Assembly (NCBI GenBank): GCA_947503715.1
Contig: CANNER010000003.1
Location: 538,374-602,373 of the forward strand
Origin: an uncultured Caulobacterales bacterium
Lineage (GTDB): Bacteria; Pseudomonadota; Alphaproteobacteria; Caulobacterales; Maricaulaceae
Length of the DNA: 64,000 nt
Direction of reading: 5' to 3'
This document shows positions 42,520-49,718 of the stretch, in pieces; position 1 is the first letter of the stretch; each line of letters starts with the position of its first letter. The position numbers and the translations under genes are program-made. The notes below the pieces were generated by a model. That model saw only the letters and a program-made list of their open reading frames with translations. It made no database searches and was not told the DNA's origin.

Positions 42520-43650
42520 TTATTCAGCGGCTTCTTTGACCGCGAAATAATCGGCTTCCTCCGCCAAGGCTTTCGCAAGTGCTTTACGGCCTGCTGATAA
42601 ACCTCGGTCAAAATGAATATAGGCGAATGGCACATCCGGATTTTCATTGATAATAACCTGTTGCGCCTCAATCATTTCTTTGTCCTCTTCAAACCCCTCT
42701 GCAATGCGGTCCGTTAGCATTGTTGTGAATTTGGGATCTCCAAGATTGAAATTATGCGCATAGCTCCAGAAAAAATGTGAGCTCGTTTCCGTTTCTGGCG
42801 TAATAATTTGCGTCGCATGGAATAACATGGCTTCGGGCACGAAGTTGCCTTCCGGCGCGCCAGACCCAGCAGGAGCGGAACCGCTATCCATATTGAAAAT
42901 ATTACCTTTTGTTTCGAGATCATAAATATTCCAGCGATCGACTTTACCTTCGAAAGTTTCAAAACCGCGCAAATAGGGCGCGATTTTTTCTTCATCTAAA
43001 TACCAACGCGTAATCCGTACGCCTTTGTCATAGGTTTCTGTTTTTGGCTTGATATCCGCAATCTTGCTGGATCCCCCCAAAGTGTTCTCATGCACGAAAG
43101 TTAAATGTGAAAAGTCCAAAAGATTATCCACGATCAAGCGGTAATCTGCATTAAAGTATCGATAGCGCGGCTCCCAATCCCATTTTCCGGGTTGGCTTTG
43201 ATAGGAACAATCCGGGATTAAGTCCGCCGTAGCCAAAGCCGGATCACCCATCCAAATCCAGATAAATCCATCTTTTTCAGACACAGGATATGAGCGAATA
43301 TCCGTTCCACGGGAAACACCTTTTACGCCGGGCTCTTCAACGCAAGCACCTTTACCATTAAACACAAGTCCATGATACATACAGCGCACACCATCCCCTG
43401 TATGACGCCCAATCGAGAGCGGCGCAAAACGGTGAGAACAGCGATCTTCCAATGCAGAGACTTCGCCTTGACTATCGCGGAAGAAAATAACGCGCTTGGA
43501 TAAAAGCTGACGGGCCAAAATCGTATCGCCTTCGACCTCATGCTGCCAAGCACCGACATACCAGCAATTTAGTAAGAACGGATTACCTGTTAAATGGTCA
43601 TTGCTATTTATAGCGGTCTTAGGGACACTATTAATAAGAGTCGTCGCCAT
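42520..43650 (-). CDS. Rieske non-heme iron oxygenase, vanillate O-demethylase (VanA)-like
   Basis: Terminal oxygenase, 376 aa. The Rieske [2Fe-2S] ligands are CSHRFAPLS and CMYHGLVF (residues ~70-92), and the mononuclear Fe facial triad lies in DNLLDFSHLTFVHENT. The N-terminus NPFLLNCWYVGAWQHEV is typical of the VanA/aromatic O-demethylase branch, which acts on methoxy-arenes; dicamba and toluenesulfonate methyl-monooxygenases share it. In this island the best proposal is demethylation of a methoxy-arylacetate such as homovanillate to homoprotocatechuate, or ring hydroxylation. A GGAGG site precedes the ATG at 43650. First gene of a seven-gene-like tightly packed run ending with the LigB gene. 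Confidence 0.88.
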   Translation of the reverse strand: MATTLINSVPKTAINSNDHLTGNPFLLNCWYVGAWQHEVEGDTILARQLLSKRVIFFRDSQGEVSALEDRCSHRFAPLSIGRHTGDGVRCMYHGLVFNGKGACVEEPGVKGVSRGTDIRSYPVSEKDGFIWIWMGDPALATADLIPDCSYQSQPGKWDWEPRYRYFNADYRLIVDNLLDFSHLTFVHENTLGGSSKIADIKPKTETYDKGVRITRWYLDEEKIAPYLRGFETFEGKVDRWNIYDLETKGNIFNMDSGSAPAGSGAPEGNFVPEAMLFHATQIITPETETSSHFFWSYAHNFNLGDPKFTTMLTDRIAEGFEEDKEMIEAQQVIINENPDVPFAYIHFDRGLSAGRKALAKALAEEADYFAVKEAAE

Positions 43651-43669
43651 GGTATAACCTCCAAATTTG

Positions 43670-43681
43670 ATGACTAGTCAT
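43670..43681. promoter_or_regulatory. ATGACTAGTCAT palindrome in the Rieske/LuxR divergent region
   Basis: A perfect 12-bp palindrome 20-31 nt upstream of the Rieske oxygenase ATG, in the 69-nt gap to the divergent LuxR gene. Its place suggests an operator or a promoter element of the oxygenase operon. Confidence 0.45.
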
Positions 43682-43704
43682 GCCACTTCTTTTCATGCTA
43701 CATG

Positions 43705-43720
43705 TACCCTCTAGAGGGTA
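43705..43720. promoter_or_regulatory. 16-bp palindrome TACCCTCTAGAGGGTA at the LuxR gene start
   Basis: A perfect 16-bp palindrome that ends on the first A of the LuxR gene's likely ATG (43720), 55-70 nt upstream of the Rieske ATG. LuxR-type regulators bind 16-20-bp palindromes, so it may be a self-regulatory and operon-activating site. It also contains AGAGGG, which may serve as the ribosome-binding site. Confidence 0.5.
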
Positions 43721-44511
43721 TGATGAAAGAAAAATTAGATTGGCGTGCTTTTGCAAACCGCTTGACAGATTTAGCAAAAGCCGAGGGAACTAACCGCTTC
43801 CTGAATCAAGCTTTCTTATTTCTAAATGACTTCGTCACAGTTGATAGCTGTGCTGTTTTTAAAGTTGCCGCGGATAAAGTATCCGGCGCGGAACATTTAT
43901 GTACCTTTGGGACTTTAAAGCCGGATCTCGCAGAACTGCTCGCGGAAGACTATGCTGCCAAAGGGTTTAAAAATGATCCCATGGTACAAACAGCGCTTCT
44001 TTCATCTAGTATTCGCGTCAGGCGTTTACCACGTTCACAATATAGCCGATCCTATCAAAGCCAATATTTCAAAAAGGCAAATTTGATTGATAAAATCACA
44101 TCAATACACTCTTCAAAGAACGTTTTATTTCTTGTCCACTTTTACAGAGCAGAGGGTCATGGAAAGTTTACAGATGGAGACTTTCGGGACCTAGAACGTC
44201 TCGCTCCAATCATAGGAAGATTTGTTTTACGCCATGCGCGCTTGACGCAAAGCAAAGAAAATTTAGGCGATGTATATGAACAGAAAGTCACACAACTGGT
44301 CGAAGACAATACGCAAATCTTCTCCCAATTAACAGAGCGCGAACGTCAAGTTTGTAAAGAAATATTGCTAGGTAAGGAAGAAAAAGGCATCGCCAATACG
44401 CTTGGCATTGCCCTAAACACGGTGATCACTCATAGGCGACGCCTATACCGAAAATTCGAAATCGGTTCCAAGGCAGAACTTTTTCAACTCGCGCTTATCG
44501 CCCAATCCTAA
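43720..44511 (+). CDS. LuxR-type transcriptional regulator
   Basis: A 263-aa regulator. The N-terminal ~180 residues look like a GAF/autoinducer-type sensor (FLFLNDFVTVDSCAVFKVAAD), the C-terminus is a LuxR HTH (LTERERQVCKEILLGKEEKGIANTLGIALNTVITHRRRLYRKF). No AHL synthase is near, so it is more likely an aromatic-responsive orphan. ATG 43720 is preferred; ATG 43702 would run through the palindrome. Divergent from the Rieske operon, which it probably controls. Confidence 0.83.
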   Translation: MMKEKLDWRAFANRLTDLAKAEGTNRFLNQAFLFLNDFVTVDSCAVFKVAADKVSGAEHLCTFGTLKPDLAELLAEDYAAKGFKNDPMVQTALLSSSIRVRRLPRSQYSRSYQSQYFKKANLIDKITSIHSSKNVLFLVHFYRAEGHGKFTDGDFRDLERLAPIIGRFVLRHARLTQSKENLGDVYEQKVTQLVEDNTQIFSQLTERERQVCKEILLGKEEKGIANTLGIALNTVITHRRRLYRKFEIGSKAELFQLALIAQS

Positions 44512-44703
44512 CCGCACTTATGAGGAGAATCGAGCCTTATGGGTAAAGTCACCTCTGGCACCAAAGTCGCTCGCTTAACAATAGGACAAAACTCGTCATT
44601 ATTTGCGTTATTTTTAATGTCCATTACCCACCCCCCGCGAGCAGTCTAAAAGTACTTATATAATCAGCTCATTTTCAGTATTGTGGAAAACAAAAGCCGG
44701 TCC
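44512..44703. other. Intergenic stretch between LuxR gene and integrase
   Basis: No convincing gene. A 36-codon frame from ATG 44539 with a GAGGAG 11 nt upstream is the only candidate, and its product has no recognisable features. This is the cargo/integrase boundary. Confidence 0.4.
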
Positions 44704-45846
44704 TCACCCACCGACCTTCTTAGCCGCTGCGGCCATAACGTCGGTGTAGAGATGGGCGTAGCGCTCGGTCGACTTGGAGCTTTTGTGACCGAGAAGCTTT
44801 CCGACAATCGGAAGTGAGAGGTTCTGCGCCACAGCAAGACTTGCATAGGTATGCCTTAGGTCATGGAGGCGAACATCATTAAGCTGTGCTCGCTCCCTGA
44901 TGAGCCGCCAGGGTTTCTGGATATTGATAAGCTGAGAGCCTTGGCGCTGTCCGGGGAAGACATAGGGGTTGTCTGGCTTTGGTTTGATGTCGTCAATATA
45001 GCGTTTGGCCTTATTGCTCAGAAAGAGTGTCTTTCTGCCAGTCTTTGAATCCGGCAGATGTATCTGTCCATTAGCCAAATCCAGATAGTCCCATTGCATG
45101 TTCAAAACTTCCCTCAAACGCGCGCCCGTCATCTGCAGAACACGTATAGCATCTATCACGGGCTGAGAGGTCCATTCATTGACTTCAGCATCCTCTATAA
45201 CCTCTTCAAGCCGTTTAAGTTCAGCAGGCTTTAAAAAACGCTGCCGGGGTTCTTCTTTAAATTTACGGATATGACGCGTAGGATTATTCCCGACCTTGCG
45301 ATACTCCCACTCTTCAGCGAGATTAAACATCTTGGATAGCAGCGCCAAGACACGGTTGGCTTTGACAGGTGTATCTGAGAAAGAGCCCTTGAGCTTTACA
45401 ATGTCTTTTGAGCTTATATCAGATAAGGCCTTAGCCCCAAGCAGAGGCTTTATATCCCGTTCAATATAGCGCGTATCTTCTTCAACACTTTTAGGCTTCT
45501 TATGAAGCTTGGCATAATCCTCTATATAAAGATCACATAGCTTACGTAGGGTGATAGACTGAACACTAGGCTTGGCGTTTAATATGGGCTTCCCTTCGGC
45601 GCGATTGACAACCCAGACCTTTACCGCGCGCCTTGCCGCTTCCGCTGTTAAAGCGGCTTCATCCCCAAGCTTTCTATTACGCCGCCTTCCATCAGGCGTT
45701 CTGAATTTATAGATGTAGGATCGCCGCCCAGAGGGCTGGACTCGCAGTCCAAACCCCTTAACTTCTGTATCCCAAAGACAGCTCTCTTTACCCGGCTCTC
45801 CTTTAAAACGGGCCACTGATCTTGATGTTATCTTTCCTGTTGCCAT
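44704..45846 (-). CDS. int: Tyrosine site-specific integrase, P4 type
   Basis: Tyrosine recombinase of the island, 380 aa from ATG 45846 (GGGAGGG site); an in-frame TTG at 45885 is unlikely. An N-terminal DUF4102-like arm-binding domain (LWDTEVKGFGLRVQPSGRRSY), a SAM-like core domain, and the catalytic set Arg (TGARLREVL), His-x-x-Arg (HDLRHTYAS), His (LGHKSS) and Tyr nucleophile (RYAHLY) are all present, so it should be active. It reads away from attR. Upstream are a 16-bp inverted repeat and three 10-bp repeats that may bind the protein. Confidence 0.93.
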   Translation of the reverse strand: MATGKITSRSVARFKGEPGKESCLWDTEVKGFGLRVQPSGRRSYIYKFRTPDGRRRNRKLGDEAALTAEAARRAVKVWVVNRAEGKPILNAKPSVQSITLRKLCDLYIEDYAKLHKKPKSVEEDTRYIERDIKPLLGAKALSDISSKDIVKLKGSFSDTPVKANRVLALLSKMFNLAEEWEYRKVGNNPTRHIRKFKEEPRQRFLKPAELKRLEEVIEDAEVNEWTSQPVIDAIRVLQMTGARLREVLNMQWDYLDLANGQIHLPDSKTGRKTLFLSNKAKRYIDDIKPKPDNPYVFPGQRQGSQLINIQKPWRLIRERAQLNDVRLHDLRHTYASLAVAQNLSLPIVGKLLGHKSSKSTERYAHLYTDVMAAAAKKVGG

Positions 45847-45861
45847 TACGCCCTCCCAAAA

Positions 45862-45877
45862 TGTGTGGGTCCACACA
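45862..45877. promoter_or_regulatory. Inverted repeat upstream of the integrase
   Basis: TGTGTGG (45862-45868) and CCACACA (45871-45877) are perfect inverted arms around GT, 16-31 nt before the integrase ATG. This is a likely operator for autoregulation of int. Confidence 0.4.
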
Positions 45878-45968
45878 GGGACCAATTGCGGGTGATATTG
45901 CGCGTAGCCCTGTGCTCTGGAGTGAACATAGCATTTTTAAATCCCAATGAATACAGTCGCTTAGTTAA

Positions 45969-45998
45969 GCGCAGTGAAGCGCAGTGAAGCGCAGTGCA
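45969..45998 (+). repeat. Three 10-bp tandem repeats next to attR
   Basis: GCGCAGTGAA is repeated at 45969, 45979 and (as GCGCAGTGCA) 45989, exactly one helical turn apart, ending 22 nt before attR. Arm-type binding sites for integrase or an excisionase are often direct repeats in this place; this is inferred from position only. Confidence 0.55.
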
Positions 45999-46020
45999 CT
46001 AAATTCGACTTGGCGAGCAA

Positions 46021-46071
46021 GATTTGTAATCAGGGGGTCCGCGGTTCGAGTCCGTGTGGGGGCACCATTTT
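46021..46071 (+). repeat. attR: 51-bp direct repeat of tRNA-Thr 3' end
   Basis: Right copy of the att repeat, identical to 23232-23282. It holds the tRNA anticodon loop through CCA but lacks the 5' half, so it is not a tRNA gene. The preceding base is A, where tRNA has T. Confidence 0.93.
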
Positions 46072-46166
46072 CTCAAAATTCAAACCGCGTAAGTCTTTGA
46101 TAAGGCTTATATTCTCCTGAGAAAACCTGCAACCTCCTCAAAGATACTGTCATTTTGGGCTACATT

Positions 46167-46447
46167 ATGAGCGAGATGAAGACACTCGACCAATATCTAA
46201 AACAACGCAAAGGCCGCTGGTATTACGTGCGCCGCGTGCCGCACCGCTATGCAGAAGTGGATAAACGGCGGCTAATCAAGAGCGCGCTCAAAACTTCGTC
46301 GCGGGAAGTCGCCAGAGCAAGGCGCGATTCGCTTGCCGAAGCCGATGATCTGTATTGGTCGTCTTTGGCGACGTCTCGGGCGAAAGGTTCGAATGCTTCT
46401 GCACTTTCTCGCTATCGCGCGGCCAAGGCACGCGCCTTTGCGAGAGA
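46167..46447 (+). pseudogene. Second tyrosine integrase, N-terminal fragment cut by IS6 element
   Basis: About 94 codons of a DUF6538-type phage/island integrase N-terminus (KTLDQYLKQRKGRWYYVRRVPHRYAEVDKR, then SREVARARRDSLAEADDLYWSSL). The frame then runs into the left inverted repeat of the IS6 element (46448) and stops soon after. The catalytic domain is absent from the window. It starts 96 nt right of attR and reads away from it, which is how an integrase of a second element in the same site would stand. Confidence 0.75.
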
Positions 46448-47248
46448 GGCTTTGTCACGTTAATGCCAGTTTTCAGACATTCTGCTAAGCATACGCGATG
46501 AAAACCTCAATCTATTCTCGCCGTCGCTTCGATTTGGACATTATTCGACGTGCTGTTTGGATGTATTTCCGGTTCAACCTCAGCTTCCGGGACGTGGAAG
46601 AACTCATGGCCGAACGCGGAGTTGAATTATCTTACGAAACGATACGAAGATGGGTCGATAAGTTTGGGCCAACTTACACAAGGCGCATAAAGTGCCGGTC
46701 CAAAGCCCCTCTCCTTTTTGGCATTTGGACGAAGTCTATACAAAAATTGGTGGCAAGATGGTTTACCTCTGGCGAGCCGTCGATGACGAGGGAACGGTTC
46801 TCGACGTTGTTGTTCTAAGACGGAGAAACACAAAAGCAGCGCTGCGCCTAGTAAGGAAACTATTGAGAAACCAAGTTATAAAACCAAAACGAATCGTGAC
46901 TGACCGACTTGGATCCTACGGAGCAGCGCTCAAAATCTTAGGGCTGAAACATCTGCAAGATGTGGGAGGAAGAAAGAACAATCGTGCAGAATGCTCTCAC
47001 GTTCCTATCCGGCGAAGAGAACGAAAATCCCAGAAATTTAGATCAGTCAGGAACACCTAAAAACCGCTCTCAGCCCACAGTCAGTTCTACAACATCTTCA
47101 ATCATCGACGTCATCTCATTTCAAGATCAATACTCCGAAAATTTAGACACCAAGCTCAAACTGAGTGGGATATTGCGACCTCACCAGTTTGCCCATAAGT
47201 CTTCAATCATTGGAGCATCACACCTCGCATGATTAACGTAACAAAGCC
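46448..47248 (+). mobile_element. IS6-family insertion sequence, copy 1 (decayed)
   Basis: An 801-bp element with terminal inverted repeats GGCTTTGTCACGTTAAT (46448) and ATTAACGTAACAAAGCC (ending 47248). The transposase reads left to right. Flanking 8-bp sequences (GCGAGAGA and AAAAATTC) do not match, so no target duplication remains, pointing to deletion or recombination after insertion. Same orientation as the copy at 61082. Confidence 0.88.
46498..47198 (+). pseudogene. IS6-family transposase (frameshifted)
   Basis: Reads as an IS6/IS26-like DDE transposase in pieces: SFRDVEELMAERGVELSYETIRRW, then after a one-base loss near 46705 WHLDEVYTKIGGKMVYLWRA (first D), VTDRLGSYGAALK (second D), NNRAECSHVPIRRRERK (E, with Cys where family members have Asn). 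A stop follows at 47058-47060 before the C-terminal FNHRRHLISRSILRKFR. Two lesions make it non-functional. Confidence 0.85.
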
Positions 47249-47347
47249 AAAAATTCAGTCACTAGAATATAAATAACACTTGAATGAGATAGGTGTAACA
47301 GGTTTTTGACAGGTAGTCGCTATTCACAGACTCGTGAGGATTTTATT

Positions 47348-47365
47348 ATTGACCAAATGGTTCAT
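47348..47365. promoter_or_regulatory. TetR-type operator-like box A
   Basis: ATTGACCAAATGGTTCAT, about 86-103 nt upstream of the four-helix membrane protein start. It matches the GACC-N4-GGTC pattern seen at box B and in front of the TetR and DUF417 genes, with one insertion in the right arm. Confidence 0.5.
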
Positions 47366-47417
47366 AATGATTAGGTATTTGATTGTCGGCAAAACCGCCA
47401 CATTATTTTTATATTAT

Positions 47418-47435
47418 AATTGACCATTTGGTCAT
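47418..47435. promoter_or_regulatory. TetR-type operator-like box B
   Basis: AATTGACCATTTGGTCAT contains TGACCA-TT-TGGTCA, perfect inverted arms at 47421-47434, just upstream of the AAGGAA ribosome-binding site of the gene at 47452. The best-formed of the five boxes. Confidence 0.6.
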
Positions 47436-47451
47436 GAAAAGGAACGAAACG

Positions 47452-47808
47452 ATGACCCTTATACCCTCTAAATATCACGGCGCCTTAGATTACGCTGTTG
47501 CTGCGACATTAATCGTAGCTCCTCTGGCGTTAAATTTTGAAGGCCTCGCTAAGTATTTAGCGATTGCTGGTGGACTTGGATTGCTATCTTATAGCTTACT
47601 TACTGACTATTCACTGTCGGCTCGCAAAATTTTGTCTTTCAAAGCTCATTTGGTTTTGGATTTCATTGCAGCACTTGGACTGGTAGCTGCGCCATTTATA
47701 TTTGGCTTCACTAGTTTGGAGCGCGCTTTTTATCTGTTGATAGGCTTGTCAGTAGTCGCGGTGGTCTTAGTCACCAATACAGAAACTGAAGATCAGGTGC
47801 ATGTATAA
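47452..47808 (+). CDS. Four-helix membrane protein, SPW-repeat-like
   Basis: A 118-aa inner-membrane protein with four hydrophobic segments in two similar halves: (PSKYHGALDYAVAATLIVAPLAL ... and AHLVLDFIAALGLVAAPFIFGF). The repeated helix plus A-P-x-x pattern resembles SPW-repeat/DUF-type proteins. ATG 47452 has an AAGGAA site; the open frame to 47383 runs through the operator boxes. Function unknown. It is followed, with one-base TAATG overlap, by a 39-aa ORF and then glutaredoxin. Confidence 0.72.
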   Translation: MTLIPSKYHGALDYAVAATLIVAPLALNFEGLAKYLAIAGGLGLLSYSLLTDYSLSARKILSFKAHLVLDFIAALGLVAAPFIFGFTSLERAFYLLIGLSVVAVVLVTNTETEDQVHV

Positions 47809-47927
47809 TGATTAACATCCATACACCCAAGAATGATTATCTGCTTGACGGCGAATTGCTCACCCAGATGTCCTCCTTCACTCTTACGTTTGCCGCGTTT
47901 GGCCTTCTTATAAGCCCAATTTTTTAA
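47808..47927 (+). CDS. Small coupled protein, 39 aa
   Basis: ATG 47808 overlaps the preceding stop as TAATG, the usual arrangement of translational coupling. The product MINIHTPKNDYLLDGELLTQ has a polar first half and a hydrophobic end (SSFTLTFAAFGLLISPIF) that could be one membrane helix. No homologue is recognised. Spacing and overlap argue for a real gene; the short length keeps confidence low. Confidence 0.4.
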   Translation: MINIHTPKNDYLLDGELLTQMSSFTLTFAAFGLLISPIF

Positions 47928-47957
47928 AAATTGTAGATACCTAGAAAGGTTCTCAGA

Positions 47958-48233
47958 ATGACTAAATCTATCGTGTTATATACCAAGGGCTATTGTCCTT
48001 TCTGTAAGAGTGCTAAAGCTCTCCTAACCTATAAAGGTGTATCATTTACCGAATTCGAAATCACAGGCGATGATGCATTGACGGCCGAAATGGTGAAACG
48101 CTCGGGCCGTTATACTGTCCCGCAAATCTTTATCGGAGACGTCCATGTTGGCGGCGGTTCTGACCTAGCCGAACTCGACGCCGCCGGCGGACTTGATCCG
48201 TTGCTGACGCCATTCTTGGCACGAGCGGCATAA
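47958..48233 (+). CDS. grxC: Glutaredoxin, GrxC type
   Basis: A 91-aa dithiol glutaredoxin: active site CPFC in YTKGYCPFCKSAKALL (residues 13-16), the cis-Pro loop RYTVPQIFIGD and the GG motif HVGGGSDLAELDAAG. It reduces disulfides and glutathione-mixed disulfides in the cytoplasm. Followed 24 nt later by a flavoprotein disulfide reductase whose C-terminus has its own CxxC, suggesting a redox pair. Confidence 0.93.
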   Translation: MTKSIVLYTKGYCPFCKSAKALLTYKGVSFTEFEITGDDALTAEMVKRSGRYTVPQIFIGDVHVGGGSDLAELDAAGGLDPLLTPFLARAA

Positions 48234-48257
48234 CAGGAAACTTAAGGGAGAGAAACA

Positions 48258-49688
48258 ATGCCAAATTATGATTATGACGTCGCTATTCTGGGGGCTGGCA
48301 CAGCCGGCATGGCCGCTTATCGTGAAGCCACCAAATATACAGACCGCGTCGCCCTCGTAGACGGTGGCCCATTAGGCACCACATGTGCGCGTGTTGGGTG
48401 TATGCCGTCCAAACTTTTAATCGCCGCAGCAGAGGCTGCGCATCATGTCCGCAAAGCGCATATGTTCGGGGTAAACACAACGGAACCCGTTATTGACGGC
48501 GTCGCTGTTATGGCGCGCGTTCGGAGTGAGCGTGACCGATTTGTTGGTTTCGTCAATGAAGCTGTTGAAGGTTTCGAGAAAGGTGAACTTATCCGCCACT
48601 ACGGGAAGTTCGCAGATGACCACACATTAGAGCTGAGCAATGGGAAACGCATAACGGCTAAAACGATCATTATTGCAACAGGCTCCCGTCCGAACATTCC
48701 TCCGATGTTCGAGGCAGCAGGCGACCGTTTGATTGTGAATGATGATGTTTTTGATTGGACAGACTTACCTAATTCTGTTGCCGTTTTTGGCGCGGGCGTC
48801 ATCGGGTTAGAGTTAGGTCAATCATTACACCGTCTCGGCGTAGATGTGCGCCTTTTTGGTCGCGATAATTTGGTGGGGCCGCTCAGCGATCCTGAGGTTC
48901 GTGACTATGCGCTAAAGACCTTTGCCGAAGAATTTTCTGCTCATTGGCATGCCGACGCGAAAGTGTCACGCAGTGGAGAAAAGGTGAGTGTGTCATGGTC
49001 GGATAATCCAGAGGATAAGGCGGAGTTTGATTATGTTATTGCGGCGACTGGCCGTCGCCCGAATTTAGATAAGATAGGTCTCGAGAATACGACACTCCCC
49101 CTGACTGACCGCGGCGTACCAGTTTACGATCCCCTGTCAGGACGGATTGGTGACAGCCACGTTTTTATTGCCGGTGATGCGAATGTAGACATTCCGCTGC
49201 TTCATGAAGCCGCCGATGAAGGACGTATCGCAGGCGAGAATGCCGCGCGCTTCCCGCATAGCTACCGACGCAAACGCCGTACGCCACTGGGCGTCGTCTT
49301 CTCTGATCCTCAAATCGGCATCGCTGGTGCGAGCTACGCCTCACTTATCGAAAGCGGCATAGACTTTGAAATTGGTGAGGTCTCTTACGAAGACCAAGGC
49401 CGCGCGCGCGTTATGGGTATCAATAAGGGCCTTTTAAGAATTTATGCGGCGAAGGACTCCGGCAAAATACTTGGCGCAGAGATGATTGGCCCCCACGCGG
49501 AACATCTCATCAATCTTTTAGCTTGGGCTATACAATCTGATTTGAGTGTTGATGATACCTTGCAAAACCCGTTCTATCACCCTGTGCTAGAGGAAGGGGT
49601 TCGCACAGCGCTGCGCAAACTTAACCATGCTCTTGGGTTTGGCCCAAATCCGCCACTGCGTTGTATCGATTGCGGCCCTGGCGCTTAG
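48258..49688 (+). CDS. Dihydrolipoamide-dehydrogenase-like flavoprotein with C-terminal CxxC
   Basis: A 476-aa class I pyridine-nucleotide disulfide oxidoreductase. FAD site VAILGAGTAGMAAYREA, redox disulfide TTCARVGCMPSKLL, NAD site SVAVFGAGVIGLELGQSL, and the C-terminal His-Glu base region NPFYHPVLEEGVR. This branch is separate from the true E3 of ketoacid dehydrogenases and no such complex is nearby. The extreme C-terminus, LRCIDCGPGA, is an extra CxxC as a possible second dithiol relay, as in thioredoxin/mercuric reductase tails. Beside glutaredoxin, a role as a disulfide/oxidant reductase is likely. A terminator follows. Confidence 0.85.
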   Translation: MPNYDYDVAILGAGTAGMAAYREATKYTDRVALVDGGPLGTTCARVGCMPSKLLIAAAEAAHHVRKAHMFGVNTTEPVIDGVAVMARVRSERDRFVGFVNEAVEGFEKGELIRHYGKFADDHTLELSNGKRITAKTIIIATGSRPNIPPMFEAAGDRLIVNDDVFDWTDLPNSVAVFGAGVIGLELGQSLHRLGVDVRLFGRDNLVGPLSDPEVRDYALKTFAEEFSAHWHADAKVSRSGEKVSVSWSDNPEDKAEFDYVIAATGRRPNLDKIGLENTTLPLTDRGVPVYDPLSGRIGDSHVFIAGDANVDIPLLHEAADEGRIAGENAARFPHSYRRKRRTPLGVVFSDPQIGIAGASYASLIESGIDFEIGEVSYEDQGRARVMGINKGLLRIYAAKDSGKILGAEMIGPHAEHLINLLAWAIQSDLSVDDTLQNPFYHPVLEEGVRTALRKLNHALGFGPNPPLRCIDCGPGA

Positions 49689-49718
49689 ACTTAAATATTC
49701 CACATCCCTCCCCTACTT

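Larger units (their letters stand above)
23232..46071. mobile_element. Integrative element in tRNA-Thr carrying an aromatic catabolic pathway
   Basis: The unit is bounded by two perfect 51-bp direct repeats (23232-23282 and 46021-46071) made from the 3' end of tRNA-Thr, offset 22,789 bp. A P4-type tyrosine integrase lies 174 nt inside the right repeat. Cargo: IS debris at the left end, then a TonB receptor, transport, alcohol/aldehyde oxidation, Rieske oxygenase, extradiol cleavage and hpa meta-pathway genes with three dedicated regulators. No conjugation or plasmid-replication genes are seen, so it is an integrative, not self-transmissible, island as far as visible. Confidence 0.9.

Noticed and set aside
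44539..44649. 36-codon frame after the LuxR gene with GAGGAG upstream
   Set aside because: Spacing of 11 nt is long, the product has no recognisable character, and it lies at the island cargo boundary; kept only as a note.
46021..46071. Possible second tRNA-Thr gene
   Set aside because: Only the 3' part from the anticodon loop is present, with no D-arm or 5' acceptor strand, so it is an att repeat.
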